From assembly GCA_026770025.1 (NCBI GenBank), contig JAMXDE010000034.1, forward strand, positions 434,001 through 498,000: a stretch of 64,000 nucleotides of DNA. The letters are read 5' to 3'. This document shows, piece after piece, positions 51,578 through 63,157 of this stretch. The notes under the pieces were generated by a model that searched no databases, was not told where the DNA came from, and saw nothing but the letters and a program-made list of their open reading frames with translations. Origin of the DNA: Craspedostauros australis (taxonomy: Eukaryota; Bacillariophyta; Bacillariophyceae; Mastogloiales; Achnanthaceae). A program made the translations under genes and the position numbers. Each line of letters starts with the position of its first letter. The first letter of the stretch is position 1.

Positions 51578-53837
51578 ATGAACATGGCAGACGATCCCTC
51601 CATCTCATTGGAGGATGAGGATAACAAATCCTCCATGAGCTTCGACTCCAAGGCCAACGAGATGTGCCTCAACACGCTCGGCGGTCCCACCAAGCCCAAG
51701 ACCAGATCCTGCAAGCTTCTCAATGTCCCCAAGACAAGACCAGATCCTGCTGCAAAATGAGGGACATCCTCCTGGCCGCAGCGGATTCTGATCCTTCGTC
51801 TCTCACAAAGGCGGGATGTTCCAGGACGATCCGCGAGTGGGTGAGAGGCACGGATATGGCACCAGCGCCTGTGGTCTTCAAAGGTGAAAAATCCGACATC
51901 GCGGTCTCCGCCTACGTTGACGATCAGAGGGTGCGCGGCAGGGGCATTTACGAAATCCGCACGAGAGCCATCACCCACCAGACCACCGAATTCTGGATAT
52001 GGAAGGTCAAGTACGAGCACATGCTGCCGCCCAGACATCAAACCCGAATCGAGACCGGAGATCCGCCGGATTTCAAACCCTGGCTTGCGCCAAAAGATTC
52101 GGATACCGATTTCGTTGGCACGTTCTCAGGGTCGCATTGCGACCCGACTGGTCATCTGAGGGGGCCAAGACATTCATGGCCAGATCCATATCTACGTCAA
52201 CGCCACAAATTCGTCAATTGGATCAGCATCGGATATACCACACCCTCTTCGAACCTTCCAACAACCTCCCCCGCAAAAACCACACAATCACGAAGAACGA
52301 TCTCATCCTCCTTCACATTGATCATGCCAGATCGAAACTGGATTCTACCAATCAGAAGGGACCAACAGCTGTGTTTGCTGGAGTCGAGAGGGGCCCCAAT
52401 CGCCTGCGCCAGCGTCCGATCCGCGGATCCCAACAAGGCCATCGATTCTGGGCCACACTGCCAGCTACACAGGCCCACCATGCTGTGGCTCGGCGATGCG
52501 TCCGTGTTTGATGGCGAAGACATGGAGATCATGAAGCATGTTGATCCAGAGGTCCACCTTGGCAGCAAGCTGCAATTGCTACCAAGTCATTTCGATTCGA
52601 AAGGTTTGGACGTCATGCAACGCATCGCAGAAAGCAAGGACGGCACTGATGCTCTGCACATCATCATGTCGAAGAGGCGTCCCCACGAACAAGCGGACCC
52701 ACCTTGCTCTACGCCTATGATGCCTTTGAGGTCGTGTCGGTCCGCATTACAACCTGCAACAGGTCTGGCATGGTTGGAATGTGGCGGCGTCTGCGCGGAA
52801 ACCAACGTGCTTGGTGATGAAGAATTTGGTCCCAGCTGGCATCAGGTGAGTGCCAATTATTGTCGATGTTGTTGCTGCTGTGTATGCTTGTGTTGTTCAC
52901 TCGCGCATTTGCACCTGGCATGTGCGCGGCGCAGAGCAGACCAAAAAATCAGGAATGGAAAGCGTGCACAAAACAGGCGCATTGAAGGAGTATGACTTTC
53001 CAAGCTTGTGGGAGCACTTGTCATTGACTCTTTCATTCCATTCCATTTGTGTCCCCACTTCACTTCATGTCATACTCACAATTGAATCAATGTCCGATTG
53101 GTTGGCATGGCATGATATGATACGAACTGCGCCCATTCTGTGGTACTGCTCGCACACACTCTCATCCCGAATGATGGACTCCACTCCAACCATGTGTCTG
53201 AATTGCGGCAATATCGTCTTGCTGGAGGGCGCGGTGCACGAAAAGCGCACCAAACCACACGAAGACTTCATCGCAGTTGCTGAGGATTTGATTTGGTCGA
53301 AAAAATGAAAAGCCAAAACATTGGCCATCCGCGGCGGATCCGGCGGAGGATTGTTGGTGCGAATGATTTTGTGATGCTCCTGGACTGTTCAGCGCGGTGC
53401 GTTGGGCAGTCTCGATCCGTGTCGTCAAGCAGTCAAAGATCTGCATTCGGACGATGCAGCTATATGCGCGACGAATTTGGATCCGGACGCGTCCGATTGG
53501 AGGTGTTCATGGGGCAGACCTCGCTGTACCACAACATCAAATAGGATCCAAATTTTCTACCAATCCTATTCACTGCCGCACGAACGATGATCGGATACAC
53601 CCAGCGCCTGTGTGAAAGATGATGAAGAAGCTGTGGAGATTGGTTCAGGGAAAGCGATGGCTGACATGCTACGATGAGAATGCGGAGGGCAGGAACGGTC
53701 TGCCTGCAACGCCGAAGCAGGACGCCTTCATGACTGCGCTGGCGTACGATTTCATGTTCAAGAAGTTGTCGAAGGATGCCAAAAAGTCAGCTGACGAGTA
53801 TTGGACTGGATTTGGATTGATGCACGCAGTGTTCTAA
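51578..53837 (+). pseudogene. Decayed or intron-containing second gene of the inner transposon
   Basis: Protein-like segments succeed one another on the plus strand but in changing frames. 51578-51760 starts MNMADDPSISLEDEDNKSSM and ends in TGA. ~51757-52170 has IREWVRGTDMAPAPVVFKG and FWIWKVKYEHMLPP. ~52250-52420 (other frame) has NDLILLHIDHARSKLDS. ~52440-52680 has MLWLGDASVFDGEDMEIM. A GTGAGT at 52850 could be a splice donor. 53162-53308 has CLNCGNIVLLEGAVHEK. 53619-53837 (KRWLTCYDENAEGRNGLPAT) ends in a stop. At least three frame changes are needed and no single intron set was found that mends them all, so decay is favoured. No family was recognised. No counterpart was found in the outer element. 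Confidence 0.4.
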
Positions 53838-54115
53838 TCGTGTATCATACCATACATAGCAAGCACATGTGCGAATTGAGTAGATGCACGGCGATGGTGG
53901 TTCCATTGTGCATGTCAAGATCATAGCAACCGATAACATCAGAGCCACTCTATACATACCAACAACAGCTTCCTCTCGTAATCCCTGTGGACACGCAGTT
54001 ACTGCAGTTGATATCGCTATGCTGCAACTTGATAGTATCAATGTGACACAGAGTATAGTATCGTAGAATAGAATGCAATATACTAATGTTGGCATACTTG
54101 CGGCGGTCGTCAGGA

Positions 54116-57100
54116 TCAATCATCGGAAGGTAGCAGGTTGCCATCAATCACATCAGCGTCCTGCCCGTCGTATGGGCGATCATCCAGAACCTGCTCTTCG
54201 TGCGCTTCTTCGCTTTGAGTGTTCTCCTTGGATGCCATGATCCGCAGTTCATGCATCTCGTTCAGGCACTCTTCGCACTCCTCGTCATCCAAGTAGCCAT
54301 TGTTCTCGAGGTATCTCTCCGCTCGACCGTCAGGAGCTGCCAGGAAGCATTTCAGGTACGTGATGTCCACCTTGATCCTCTGCTCCCAATCAAGCAAGAA
54401 AGGCCCGGCCATCAGCTCTTCGTGAAGCACATGAGCGCTCCTCCTCGTGTCCGGGTTCCTGCAAGCAATCGCAGCATCGCACACAATCTGCGCCACTTGT
54501 TTCGACATGGACGGTACCTTGGTTGCCGGAGGTGCTGATGGATCCTTCTTTCGTGAGGTGGCTTTGTCTGGATGGCAGATCGCCCATCCCTGCCTGATGG
54601 ATTGAGGGAAGTCCACTGTGGCATTTCGTTCACAATTTGCCGTTTCTGCTGCTGCTGTTGCTGGTTCCAGAACACGCGAAGTGAGAACGCGTTTGAGCAC
54701 TTCCGTCTTGGTGGTGCTCTTGTTTGTTGTTGTTGCGTGTCGTCGCTCAGTCGGTTGTGAGCCGCGGATATTCTGTGGATCCATCACGAATGCTGGTGAG
54801 ACCTCGGTGATGTCCTCATCATTGCAAGTGACATCGAGATGGAGAATGTCGAACTTGTCGATCTTGCCCTGCGTGATAGTCTCTGGATGCGTCAAGCCCG
54901 ATGATGCTGTGACCTGGATTTTGTCATCAATCAGATCAATTTGATGGGTGGCGCGAACGGAAACTCGGTTGGTCGCGAATGCTTTTTCCTTTCCGTCCAC
55001 ACCACAGATGATGGCATGTCCCAATCTGCTCAGATCCAACAGAAGCGTCGTTGTCCCCTTGATGTTGGCAGCTTTCAGCACTGTGAAAATATCGCCTTGG
55101 GTGGCAATCTTTGCGTCCCTGGCACTGTCCACATACAACCTGAGTTGACGCGAGACAAAACCGAAGTGTCCGTCCAAAGCACTCTTACCAGCTTGTGCCT
55201 CAGTGTACAGCCATTGGATGATTTGGAGTCGTGGTTTGGGAGGGCGGGTTCCGGTGTCTTGCTGTGCTTTTGCCTTCGTGGATGATGCAGCCTTCGCGTC
55301 ATGATAAGATGACTGTTCTGTGTTGATTTTGGGGGGAGGTGGATACTTAGCCTTGTCCTTGTGCTTGCCTTTGTTCTTGCCCGTCACCTTCCGCTTCTTC
55401 TTCTTCTCTGGCATCGTGTATTCAACTTCAACCTCTCCCTGGTTTAGTCCATGCATGTACCTCATCAGTGCCGGACTCGCGAAACAACTGGCATTATCAC
55501 TTTGGAATACGACCTCTTTGACCCCCTTGTGAAGCTTCGGAAGCACGGTAGCATGAAGAATCTTGATCGCACCAGCAACTTGGACATGATCCTGCTTGTT
55601 CCGCCCCTTCATCACCATGTCAATGAATCGGTACTCGAACTTACCGTTCTTGTATTGGATTGTCATGACACCTAGGAGAGACATTCCATTTTTTCCGAAG
55701 AACGCTTTCTGAGCTTCCTGATTCTCCGTTGGGAGGATGCGTTGCTTGTGATCAAGCACGGCAATGATGCGATCTGGATGATCCTTGAGGCGCTCCTTTT
55801 CCTCCGTGATCTTCTGCGCTTGTACCTTTCGTCTCACTTGGTGGGCCATGTACTGGCGCAGCGCGTCATCACACAGGTTAATTGCTGCAGCCATGCGATC
55901 CAATTCAAATGTGTTGCCGGTGATGCTGTTGGTGGCAGTTTTCATGAAGTTGCGAACGCGAATCGGGAAGAACGTCATGACATCTGCACATTGCTTGCAT
56001 GCTTGGTTCACAAACGGGAGGGAGCCATTTGTCAGAGCGAACTCTGCGGAATGTAGATTATCCGCGGGTGACTTCACCTGGATGTGTTTGTTTGCGTATT
56101 CCCATTTTGCAAATGAAAGAACAGAATCACTGTCTGTGATGATGGCCTGTGCCTCATTGAGAAGTTCAGACACGAGCTCTTTGTCTTGATGTTCCTTGTT
56201 CTGAGTCCGAAGCAGTTCCATGACTCTCTTGATCATGCTTTGGAAGTGCATGAATACAGTCAGAGTGTCTGTGTAGAAGGAGGACAGGCCAGTTTGACAC
56301 TTGCCACGTCGCGTGAGCAATGTCAGGATACTCCTGAAGGCAGGCATACCAACTGGGTCATCTGTTGTGTTCTTGTACTTGGCAAAGAGCTGCTCTTCTG
56401 ATATTGATCCGCAAATGAAGATGGGCAGGTCTGGGAACAGAACACCAGCCAACTTGACGCTCCTTGTGATGCCTGGCCGGTACTGGAACATGGAAGTGAG
56501 AAACGAGACTACACCCTGGAGACTAGATTCCTTGACACGGTACTTGTAGTCTGCGTGTGGAAACTTGCCGCCAGAGAGGATCATGCCACCAACATGTGAC
56601 AGTCGCCTGTGTCCTGTACGAGACATGGATCGGCGTCCAAGCTTGATCTTTGCCTTGTCTCCTTTCGACAAGCTACTGTAGTGCGCGGCCAGGATTCGGG
56701 TGCAGCGCCTGGAGTCACAGGTCATTGCCAAAACCGCACGAGCAGTCAGCGATAGGTCTTGATTCCCCCAGAAGGCTAAATGACAGAGAGTCTGCTCCAG
56801 CAACACAGGAGGGAGCTGTTTGCGATGTCGCACGAAGGTCATGGCTTCTGAAAGCTGTTCGGGGGGTTCTCTGCCAGGAAACATGTGCTGGGTTGACCCA
56901 CCACAAACTCCATCCCAGACTCGGTTGATGAGACTCCAACGACCAGTCGCTGTCTTTCGTGGGAGACGTTCAAATCCATCCACATGGAACCGTGAGAGGG
57001 GTTTGATGCTAATGCCAGCTGCTTCAAAAATGGCTTGCAGCATTTCTCTTCGATTCACCTTGCCCTCGTTGGCTGGAACGAACGCAGCATCCGTGTCATC

Positions 57101-57760
57101 CTCACTGGTTGTACTCGCACAATCCGACTCGCACTCTTCCATAGACACAGCGACATCTCGTCGCGCGAGCACATCATCTCCTTCCTGTCGATGTGGCGCC
57201 CTGCATCTGGTTGCTGATGATTTGCGCTTGGGACGTGTGGGCGCAGCAGCATCACCACAAGTCCCAATGGAGAACGAATTGGCCTGTGGTACAAAGGCAT
57301 TCACACCTGTGTGACGTGCACCTCCGCTGATGGATGATGCACAGTTTGGGCAAAATGGTGGCCTACTGCAGTGACTGCAGAACAGGGTCAGACATTGCTT
57401 GCAAGGCATGATACCAAAGCAGTTGGGCCCCATGTAGTCAGATGTTGGAGTTGCCATGCTGTTGTTGGGGTGGAATGTAGAGTATGGTAGACCACCCACG
57501 CCTGTACCGATGTAGCTGGGGATGCAAAAGGAAGGAGGTTGTATGTTGGGAGGGACATGATGATTCGCAACCATGGGGAGAGGAGGACTGTGAACGCTGC
57601 CATTGTGGTTTGGTCCAACAGGTGCAGAGTATTGGTACGTTGCGTAGTGCCCATGAGGTGGTTGGGGATAGATGGATGTGCCAGCAGTTGCTGTTTGACG
57701 TTGCACCTTTGATTGGGATGGATTGGGGTCGCTGCTCGAATCCTCGCGTGGACGGGTCAT
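54116..57760 (-). CDS. DDE-type transposase of the inner transposon
   Basis: Single exon of 1214 residues. The ATG at 57758-57760 (MTRPREDSSSDPNPSQ) is preferred; the frame is open to 58039, but that part looks like leader. An N-terminal Cys cluster (CKQCLTLFCSHCSRPPFCPNC, near residues 120-145) may bind zinc and is not seen in the outer enzyme. Homology to 44317-47793 covers the N-terminal domain (P-V-G-M-P-A-F, Q-T-G-L-S-S-F), a C-x2-C, and the catalytic core: IIAVLDHKQRILPT, GKNGMSLLGVM, VVFQSDNASCF, WLYTEAQAGKSALDGHF. The first two acidic residues are 84 apart. Between the second D and the E an extra Lys-rich insert of about 62 residues makes the gap 98. The C-terminus is acidic. The frame is intact. 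The two enzymes are clearly related but far diverged. Confidence 0.85.
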   Translation of the reverse strand: MTRPREDSSSDPNPSQSKVQRQTATAGTSIYPQPPHGHYATYQYSAPVGPNHNGSVHSPPLPMVANHHVPPNIQPPSFCIPSYIGTGVGGLPYSTFHPNNSMATPTSDYMGPNCFGIMPCKQCLTLFCSHCSRPPFCPNCASSISGGARHTGVNAFVPQANSFSIGTCGDAAAPTRPKRKSSATRCRAPHRQEGDDVLARRDVAVSMEECESDCASTTSEDDTDAAFVPANEGKVNRREMLQAIFEAAGISIKPLSRFHVDGFERLPRKTATGRWSLINRVWDGVCGGSTQHMFPGREPPEQLSEAMTFVRHRKQLPPVLLEQTLCHLAFWGNQDLSLTARAVLAMTCDSRRCTRILAAHYSSLSKGDKAKIKLGRRSMSRTGHRRLSHVGGMILSGGKFPHADYKYRVKESSLQGVVSFLTSMFQYRPGITRSVKLAGVLFPDLPIFICGSISEEQLFAKYKNTTDDPVGMPAFRSILTLLTRRGKCQTGLSSFYTDTLTVFMHFQSMIKRVMELLRTQNKEHQDKELVSELLNEAQAIITDSDSVLSFAKWEYANKHIQVKSPADNLHSAEFALTNGSLPFVNQACKQCADVMTFFPIRVRNFMKTATNSITGNTFELDRMAAAINLCDDALRQYMAHQVRRKVQAQKITEEKERLKDHPDRIIAVLDHKQRILPTENQEAQKAFFGKNGMSLLGVMTIQYKNGKFEYRFIDMVMKGRNKQDHVQVAGAIKILHATVLPKLHKGVKEVVFQSDNASCFASPALMRYMHGLNQGEVEVEYTMPEKKKKRKVTGKNKGKHKDKAKYPPPPKINTEQSSYHDAKAASSTKAKAQQDTGTRPPKPRLQIIQWLYTEAQAGKSALDGHFGFVSRQLRLYVDSARDAKIATQGDIFTVLKAANIKGTTTLLLDLSRLGHAIICGVDGKEKAFATNRVSVRATHQIDLIDDKIQVTASSGLTHPETITQGKIDKFDILHLDVTCNDEDITEVSPAFVMDPQNIRGSQPTERRHATTTNKSTTKTEVLKRVLTSRVLEPATAAAETANCERNATVDFPQSIRQGWAICHPDKATSRKKDPSAPPATKVPSMSKQVAQIVCDAAIACRNPDTRRSAHVLHEELMAGPFLLDWEQRIKVDITYLKCFLAAPDGRAERYLENNGYLDDEECEECLNEMHELRIMASKENTQSEEAHEEQVLDDRPYDGQDADVIDGNLLPSDD

Positions 57761-59370
57761 GATGCGATAGCGATGGTGGCTGACGGACGATGTGGGTGGG
57801 GGGAAGGCACAGATGATTCTGAATGATCTCGATGTTGGGGAGCACTGAGTGTTGTGCTGACATTGCAGATACGAGAGCACAGCAGACAGCGACAACAATA
57901 CACAACAAACCAAAATGACACATGCATATTCGTTCACAACAGCATGAGGGATGTGTTTGTGTCGAGATCGGCAGCAACAGTTCAACGGTCGCTCATTGGT
58001 GCATACGTGGTTGCGATTGGAGAATGTATGTGGAACCATCTGCGATTTTTATTCTGGCGAAAGAGTGAGTGTGACGCGGCGCCAACACAACGAGAGACCA
58101 AGCGCAAGAGAGAGAGAGAGAGAGAGAGAGCGACGAGTGCTACATCAATCCGTCTATCCATTCATTCTCTATTGAATTTCATAATACTTTTTATTCTCAT
58201 CGATTGTCACCTCGATTTCTGATCATTTGCATTGGCATCGTGAGAGACGATCGAGTGTGTATCATGATTACGTCCCTGGTGGCCGAACGCAACACGGTGG
58301 AATACAATCGATCTGTTCTTCGTTGGTTGCCATTTGGAGTTGTGTTGGCTGTCGGCGCCGATCGTCTCAGATGCGACGATTGAAGTATCCGCAGTGAATG
58401 GGCAAGAGTACAGTTGTTGGGTGTGCGATGTGCGATGTGTGATGTGTGATGTGTGATGTGAGTTCGCTGGGGGCGGACATTCTGTTCTGCTTGTTGCTTT
58501 TGATTGGTGCGTCGGAGATTGGGTGGCTGGTCCATGAATCTGTCATTTGTGATCCCATCGTGTTGTTTTCTTGATTTTCGGACATACTTTGGTTCTTCGT
58601 TGTTCATTTGCTAAATGTCATTCATCCTCGTGAGCAACAAACGACATTTACACTGAACCATTGATGATTCCCATCCAATCAGATTTGACCGAGGTGCGCC
58701 AAATTCACAACAACAACTCCCACACCACACCCACATTTTCGACCAAGACAACAAAACTGGATCGGGCATCGACCAAGGCATGCAGTGTATTGTCGAGTAT
58801 GAGACAAGTGGAAGACGCCAAGTCGATCTTCGAACCATGATGGAACCGCAAAAGCGCAGCGCTCACAATGGTGCAGGAACGCGTCCGTGGTTCCACATAT
58901 TTCAGGAGCCGCTGCAATTTGTCCACTGCCGTCGCTGATCGTCAATTCTGTTGCTTGAGTCGTTGGCCTCGTGATGCCAAGCGGTAGGAAATCATGCCCC
59001 GCACCATCTCCAGCATCCGGGCCATCCGCAAACCTGCGTAACCATCTGTATCAATTCCATATGCATCTCCTTCCATTGGTGGAATTCGAAAAGGCCAACA
59101 CCACACGGATCCGCGAGCAATTGAAAGTCAACACACAGTCTGCTGGAGCCCGGAGCCCTCGCAAGAGGATTGCGAGCAACATCAATTCGGAGCGTGTAGA
59201 TCGCTCAGGCACAACTTCCCCTTTCCCATCAGCCGGACACCATGCATTATTGCGCAATACGAATGGTTGATGCAACTGTAATGGCATAGACTCACCTCAA
59301 TCGCGCCAATCGTGCATGACACTGACGATGCCCTCCAGAAGGTGCATGTCGACGGAGAGGAATTTGCATG
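57761..59370. other. Inner transposon, upstream of transposase
   Basis: About 1.6 kb containing the transposase leader, a GA microsatellite (58108-58130) and four ATGTGTG-type units near 58428-58460. A 100-codon plus-strand frame at 58971-59270 has some protein character (NLRNHLYQFHMHLLPLVEFE) and could belong to the decayed region that follows. Confidence 0.4.
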
Positions 59371-59710
59371 GGTATGGATTTGGTTGGGTAGAAATAGCAC
59401 CAGACGGAATTGCGAAACAAAAATTGGACGACTACAAAGTAAACAATGAGGTGGAGGAGATGAGAGTGGTTCGTCCCTCCAGACGTCGAAACCGATAGAA
59501 TGCGTGATGGAAACGTTCAGGCGAGGGTGCAAAAATGTTAGTGCGAAGAATATCACGGGGTCCCTACATAGGTATGCTTTTGTTGGCATAGGAATAGCAC
59601 CAGGCGGAATTGCGAAATAAAATTGAACGACTACAAAGTAGACGACAAGATGAAGAAGACGACGCCAGTCCGAGCATGTGGCTGTCGAAACCGATGGAGT
59701 CCGTGAACGC
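59371..59710 (+). repeat. Diverged direct repeat, two units 200 bp apart
   Basis: Unit 1 (59371 to ~59510) and unit 2 (59571 to ~59710) share blocks such as AATAGCACCAGRCGGAATTG, GACTACAAAGTA and GTCGAAACCGATRGA. Translated, unit 1 reads WVEIAPDGIAKQKLDDYKV and unit 2 IGIAPGGIAK followed by stops, suggesting duplicated coding sequence now decaying. Confidence 0.75.
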
Positions 59711-60160
59711 AGCGGAAAGGGGAAGATATTGCAACTTTATCGTGAGAAATAACACGAGAGAAAACGAGAATCCGGCAACACAACGCGCCGAACTAAAAAT
59801 GGCACAGGGTGAATCGCATGCATCGTATTGGTGGGTGGTTATGTCGGAAGCGTTGAAATCAAGGTATGGAGTTCATCCAACGGAGAGGATCGTGCAAAGG
59901 ATGAATGCAGTAATGTTTGCAATTGTGCTACGCACACAACAACATCGTATACCACTATTGAAAAATTCAGTAGATTGATTTGGGAGAAATTCGGGGAACC
60001 AGAAATTGGACACAAAGGACCCAAGACAAACAAAGAGTTGGCACGGCACAACTCCAGGTTGTGGCTCTCACACTCCTGCGCAAGCCAGAGTGGGTATGAT
60101 GGTGCTGTCGTACGCTGTCTAGTGTATGAACATACCTATCGTTCAATGATAAGAATCTAA
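59610..60160 (+). pseudogene. Protein-like fragments in two frames, inner transposon
   Basis: A frame at 59610-59978 (KMAQGESHASYWWVVMSEAL, RIVQRMNAVMFAIVLRTQQH) is followed in the +2 frame by TTIEKFSRLIWEKFGEPEIG to 60160. The junction near 59945 looks like a frameshift in one original sequence. No family was recognised. It may be a further piece of a transposon-encoded or captured gene. Confidence 0.35.
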
Positions 60161-62777
60161 TCAGTGGATTGCTAGAGTAGGCACAAGGTGGGCACCTGCA
60201 GCATAACCACAGAATGCTACGAGGAAACCATCGCCGCCGACACCAAGCAGCATGCCGAATGGAATAAGATTCTTGAATGATTGCTCCCAAATGCTCTGCT
60301 CCAAGTACAATGCAATCTCCATGATGCTGGTAACATTGTCTGGTACAACTGGACTGACTCCAAGAGCAAATGTGCTGACTTCTGCCCATGAGCTAATCGG
60401 TGACTTGCGCCATTCCCTTTCACAGTTGCGTGTAGCAATTTGTGGCTGCACGTACCGGCGTTTGCTCCGCGTATCTGCACCATGTCCTGCGATGGTACCA
60501 ATACGGCGACTATGGTTCGTCGCCAAGTGTGTCGATACGGTATCCTTGGGATGATCACAGCTCGCTCCATCCATCCATTCGTCGATCTACCCAATACGTA
60601 TGGTACTGGTATCAGTAGCATGGCATGTCGTGTCGTGTCGTGTCGTGTCGTATCGGAAAGTCACGAATGTATTCTGGAGTGTGCGCGATTTGTCGCTCGG
60701 CTTGTGAATCAGGATGCGCAGTTCTCTTGCAAATGGACACCAGTTCTCAGCGCAGAGCAGTGGCTCACATTTTGCTCTCACACGAACACAAGTCAATCGT
60801 GACGAGAGGACGAGCACGCGCCATCAATTCGAAAATGTTTGTGCTTGCGAGGAAATCGGAACAAGCTCTCAGCCTCATCCACACTACCTCATCCATTAGT
60901 ATGGTACTATTGTTTCATTGCTCAGAACATCCCATCCATCTGCTCCAACGCTTTCCGTACAGATGATCACCACCAGATTCTTGTCTATTACTCATCCAAC
61001 AACCGCTGGGGGAGACAACAAATCGCAACCGCCTGTGCAACAGCGTTCACCAATCATCAACCGCCAGTGCCATTCATGGTTGGCGCCGGCTGTTGCTTGC
61101 TCTGTGACTATCCAGACTGCCACGAACGGCCCCAGCAGACAACGGAGAATGACGACGATCAGCGAGAGCAAGTGATGTTACCAAATCCATGGGCGCAAAA
61201 AAAAAGGCACACGATGGTAGCGCTGTCGTCGCGTGGAGCAAAATTGTCATCGTATTGCCGCAGCACCAAGAAGAATCGCTGTCGTATGCGACGCTGCTAT
61301 CAAACCAATACAATAACCCTAAACCCAATCCACAAAATGGTGTCCAAACGGTCAGCACGTTGTTGTTCCTTGTCTTTGATCCACAACAACTCTGGAGACG
61401 ATAACGCACCATGGAACTGATCGTCATACCTATCTTATGAGGGTAACAATGCTGACAATCCTCGCACTCCAAGTCTGCCTGCGCCGCTGACCACCAAGCG
61501 CACCTTGTGGATGCAACACCATCGTTGACGGTTGGAATTGACGGTGGAATGTTGATTCTGCGGAAGTCAACCGATCCATCACAAGATCGAACCTCATCAG
61601 CCTCCGATGGGCGAATAATACAAATGTGGGCAGGTAGGATAAAAACAGATGCATTATATGATATGATATACTGCTGTACTCCCCTTCTTGTGTTCAGTGC
61701 GGTACATCATTCTGTTCTCGCAGAGCCACTCCGCAGTTTTGCGGCGCACCAGAACCGATTCTTCTGGGGAATGTGTGTCAACAGGCACAAAGCAGTCCAG
61801 AATTCGCGAGCGCAGTGTCTGAATTGGTTCTGTTCCACACAGGTTTCTAACAAAAAAACATATACTACGTCTGTATGTCCACCGAAATCAGAGGTAGAAC
61901 AGAGCGATTCTTTGGGTGCGACATGGAACAAAACCAGGAAAAGGAATGAAACATGATCCAGGAAAGAGCAAAATGAGCTCACAAACTTCCACAACAACAA
62001 CGAACATCAAATCCTCCAGGAGAGGCGCAACGAACGGAAACTCACCAACTCGAGAAGAGCACAGCAGCGTACATCAGGAATGTGCCGTAGTCGCCAGCTG
62101 ACTTTATTTCGCAGAACAAGAACCTTATCCACCTGCACCTATCTTGTCACAGAGTCTCGTGACCCTTGTATGAAATGAGAGACCACACGTGGAACGCGCG
62201 AGATCATGGTGCGACGAACCCGGCAGTGATCTCAGTTCCCGCGCTCACGAAGTACTAGCAGCATTGGCAAAAGCAAAAGTAACATCCCACTATACCTGGT
62301 GGAATATGCTGATAGCTCTGCACCTCCATCCCACCCTAATGTCGTATGGTACAGCGCAGTGCGCGTACGTACCATCGCATTCTGATGCAGTTTTGCTCTT
62401 CCACACCATTTGTTCCAAGTCCACCGCGAGAAACTGCGTCCAATCAATTGGGGCCAAAAACAGCCGAAATGTATGCCAGTTCGCACGACTGTAGACACGT
62501 CTGAGTTCAGCTTCGAGCGCCTTGCTGTGAGTCCGTCTGAGAGAGGAAAAAAGAACATTTTCGCCGCTCGCCGACGTCCAACTTGGAGACAATGACGAGT
62601 CGCATCCATGTCCGATCGAAAGCTAAAAACCTAAAGCACGGGCTACTGTGGGGAATTTCTCAACTCAAGCCCTCATAACTTATAAAATATAAAGTGTAGC
62701 AATTCTAGGAAAGTCAATCCGTCACTTTCTCATAGAGAGGAACATCATATTAAATTTATAGGGAAATCTGAGAGGAC
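60161..62777. other. Inner transposon right arm, no gene recognised
   Basis: About 2.6 kb. A GTCGTGTCGT tandem (five units of 5 bp) lies near 60627-60652. Short frames occur on both strands, none convincing. The last 170 bases are the diverged subterminal part of the inverted repeat. Confidence 0.45.
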
Positions 62778-62815
62778 TTCCCGAGAAAGGTGTACTATTT
62801 TCGCTCAGGCGGGTC
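62778..62815 (-). repeat. Right terminal inverted repeat of inner transposon
   Basis: Perfect 38-bp inverted copy of 49940-49977, followed by GTAA (62816-62819). Confidence 0.95.
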
Positions 62816-62819
62816 GTAA

Positions 62820-63157
62820 ACGCGCACTCACCGCTTCTCCCCAAACTCTACAACTAGCGCTATCGTGGAGGAGGTGTGGAATGGTCTCATCGGAACGCCT
62901 GAAAAAGAGACTAAACAATTCAAAATGGGAACAACCTTGCTGAAACAAAGAACAGCAACGCGTTAACTTGGATCGATGTAGTCGTAGCCAAAAGGCTGAA
63001 ACCCGAAAGAGATCGAAAAATGCGCACATCCATCGGTCCATAAAACTTAAAATACGGCCAACCTCAGATCTGGAATGGATTGGTATATGTTTTAGATCTA
63101 CGAGGATTGGGAATATGTACTTAGTTTTGAAATCGCAGGAAAAAAGTTGCGAGGTCT
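62820..63157. other. Right arm of the outer transposon
   Basis: 340 bp between the inner element and the right terminal repeat of the outer one. No gene. Contains the subterminal part of the outer inverted repeat (TACTTAGTTTTGAAAT near 63118-63133). Confidence 0.7.

Larger units (their letters stand above)
49940..62815. mobile_element. Inner DNA transposon, 12.9 kb, nested in the outer one
   Basis: The first 38 bases (start GACCCGCCTGAGCGAAAATA) and the reverse complement of the last 38 are identical. Looser similarity runs to about 170 bases inward (TAGAATTG, then AAAGTTATGGAGGG on the left arm against TAAGTTATGAGGGC on the right). GTAA stands directly outside both ends (49936-49939 and 62816-62819). 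Its transposase (54116-57760) is a distant homologue of the outer one. The body is much larger than the outer element needs and holds telomere-type repeats, a decayed second gene and a diverged direct duplication, so it may be composite. Perfect inverted repeats suggest recent mobility. Confidence 0.92.

Noticed and set aside
57761-58039. N-terminal extension of the inner transposase by 93 codons
   Set aside because: Composition is unlike the rest of the protein, and the ATG at 57760 gives an N-terminus that runs smoothly into the disordered head.
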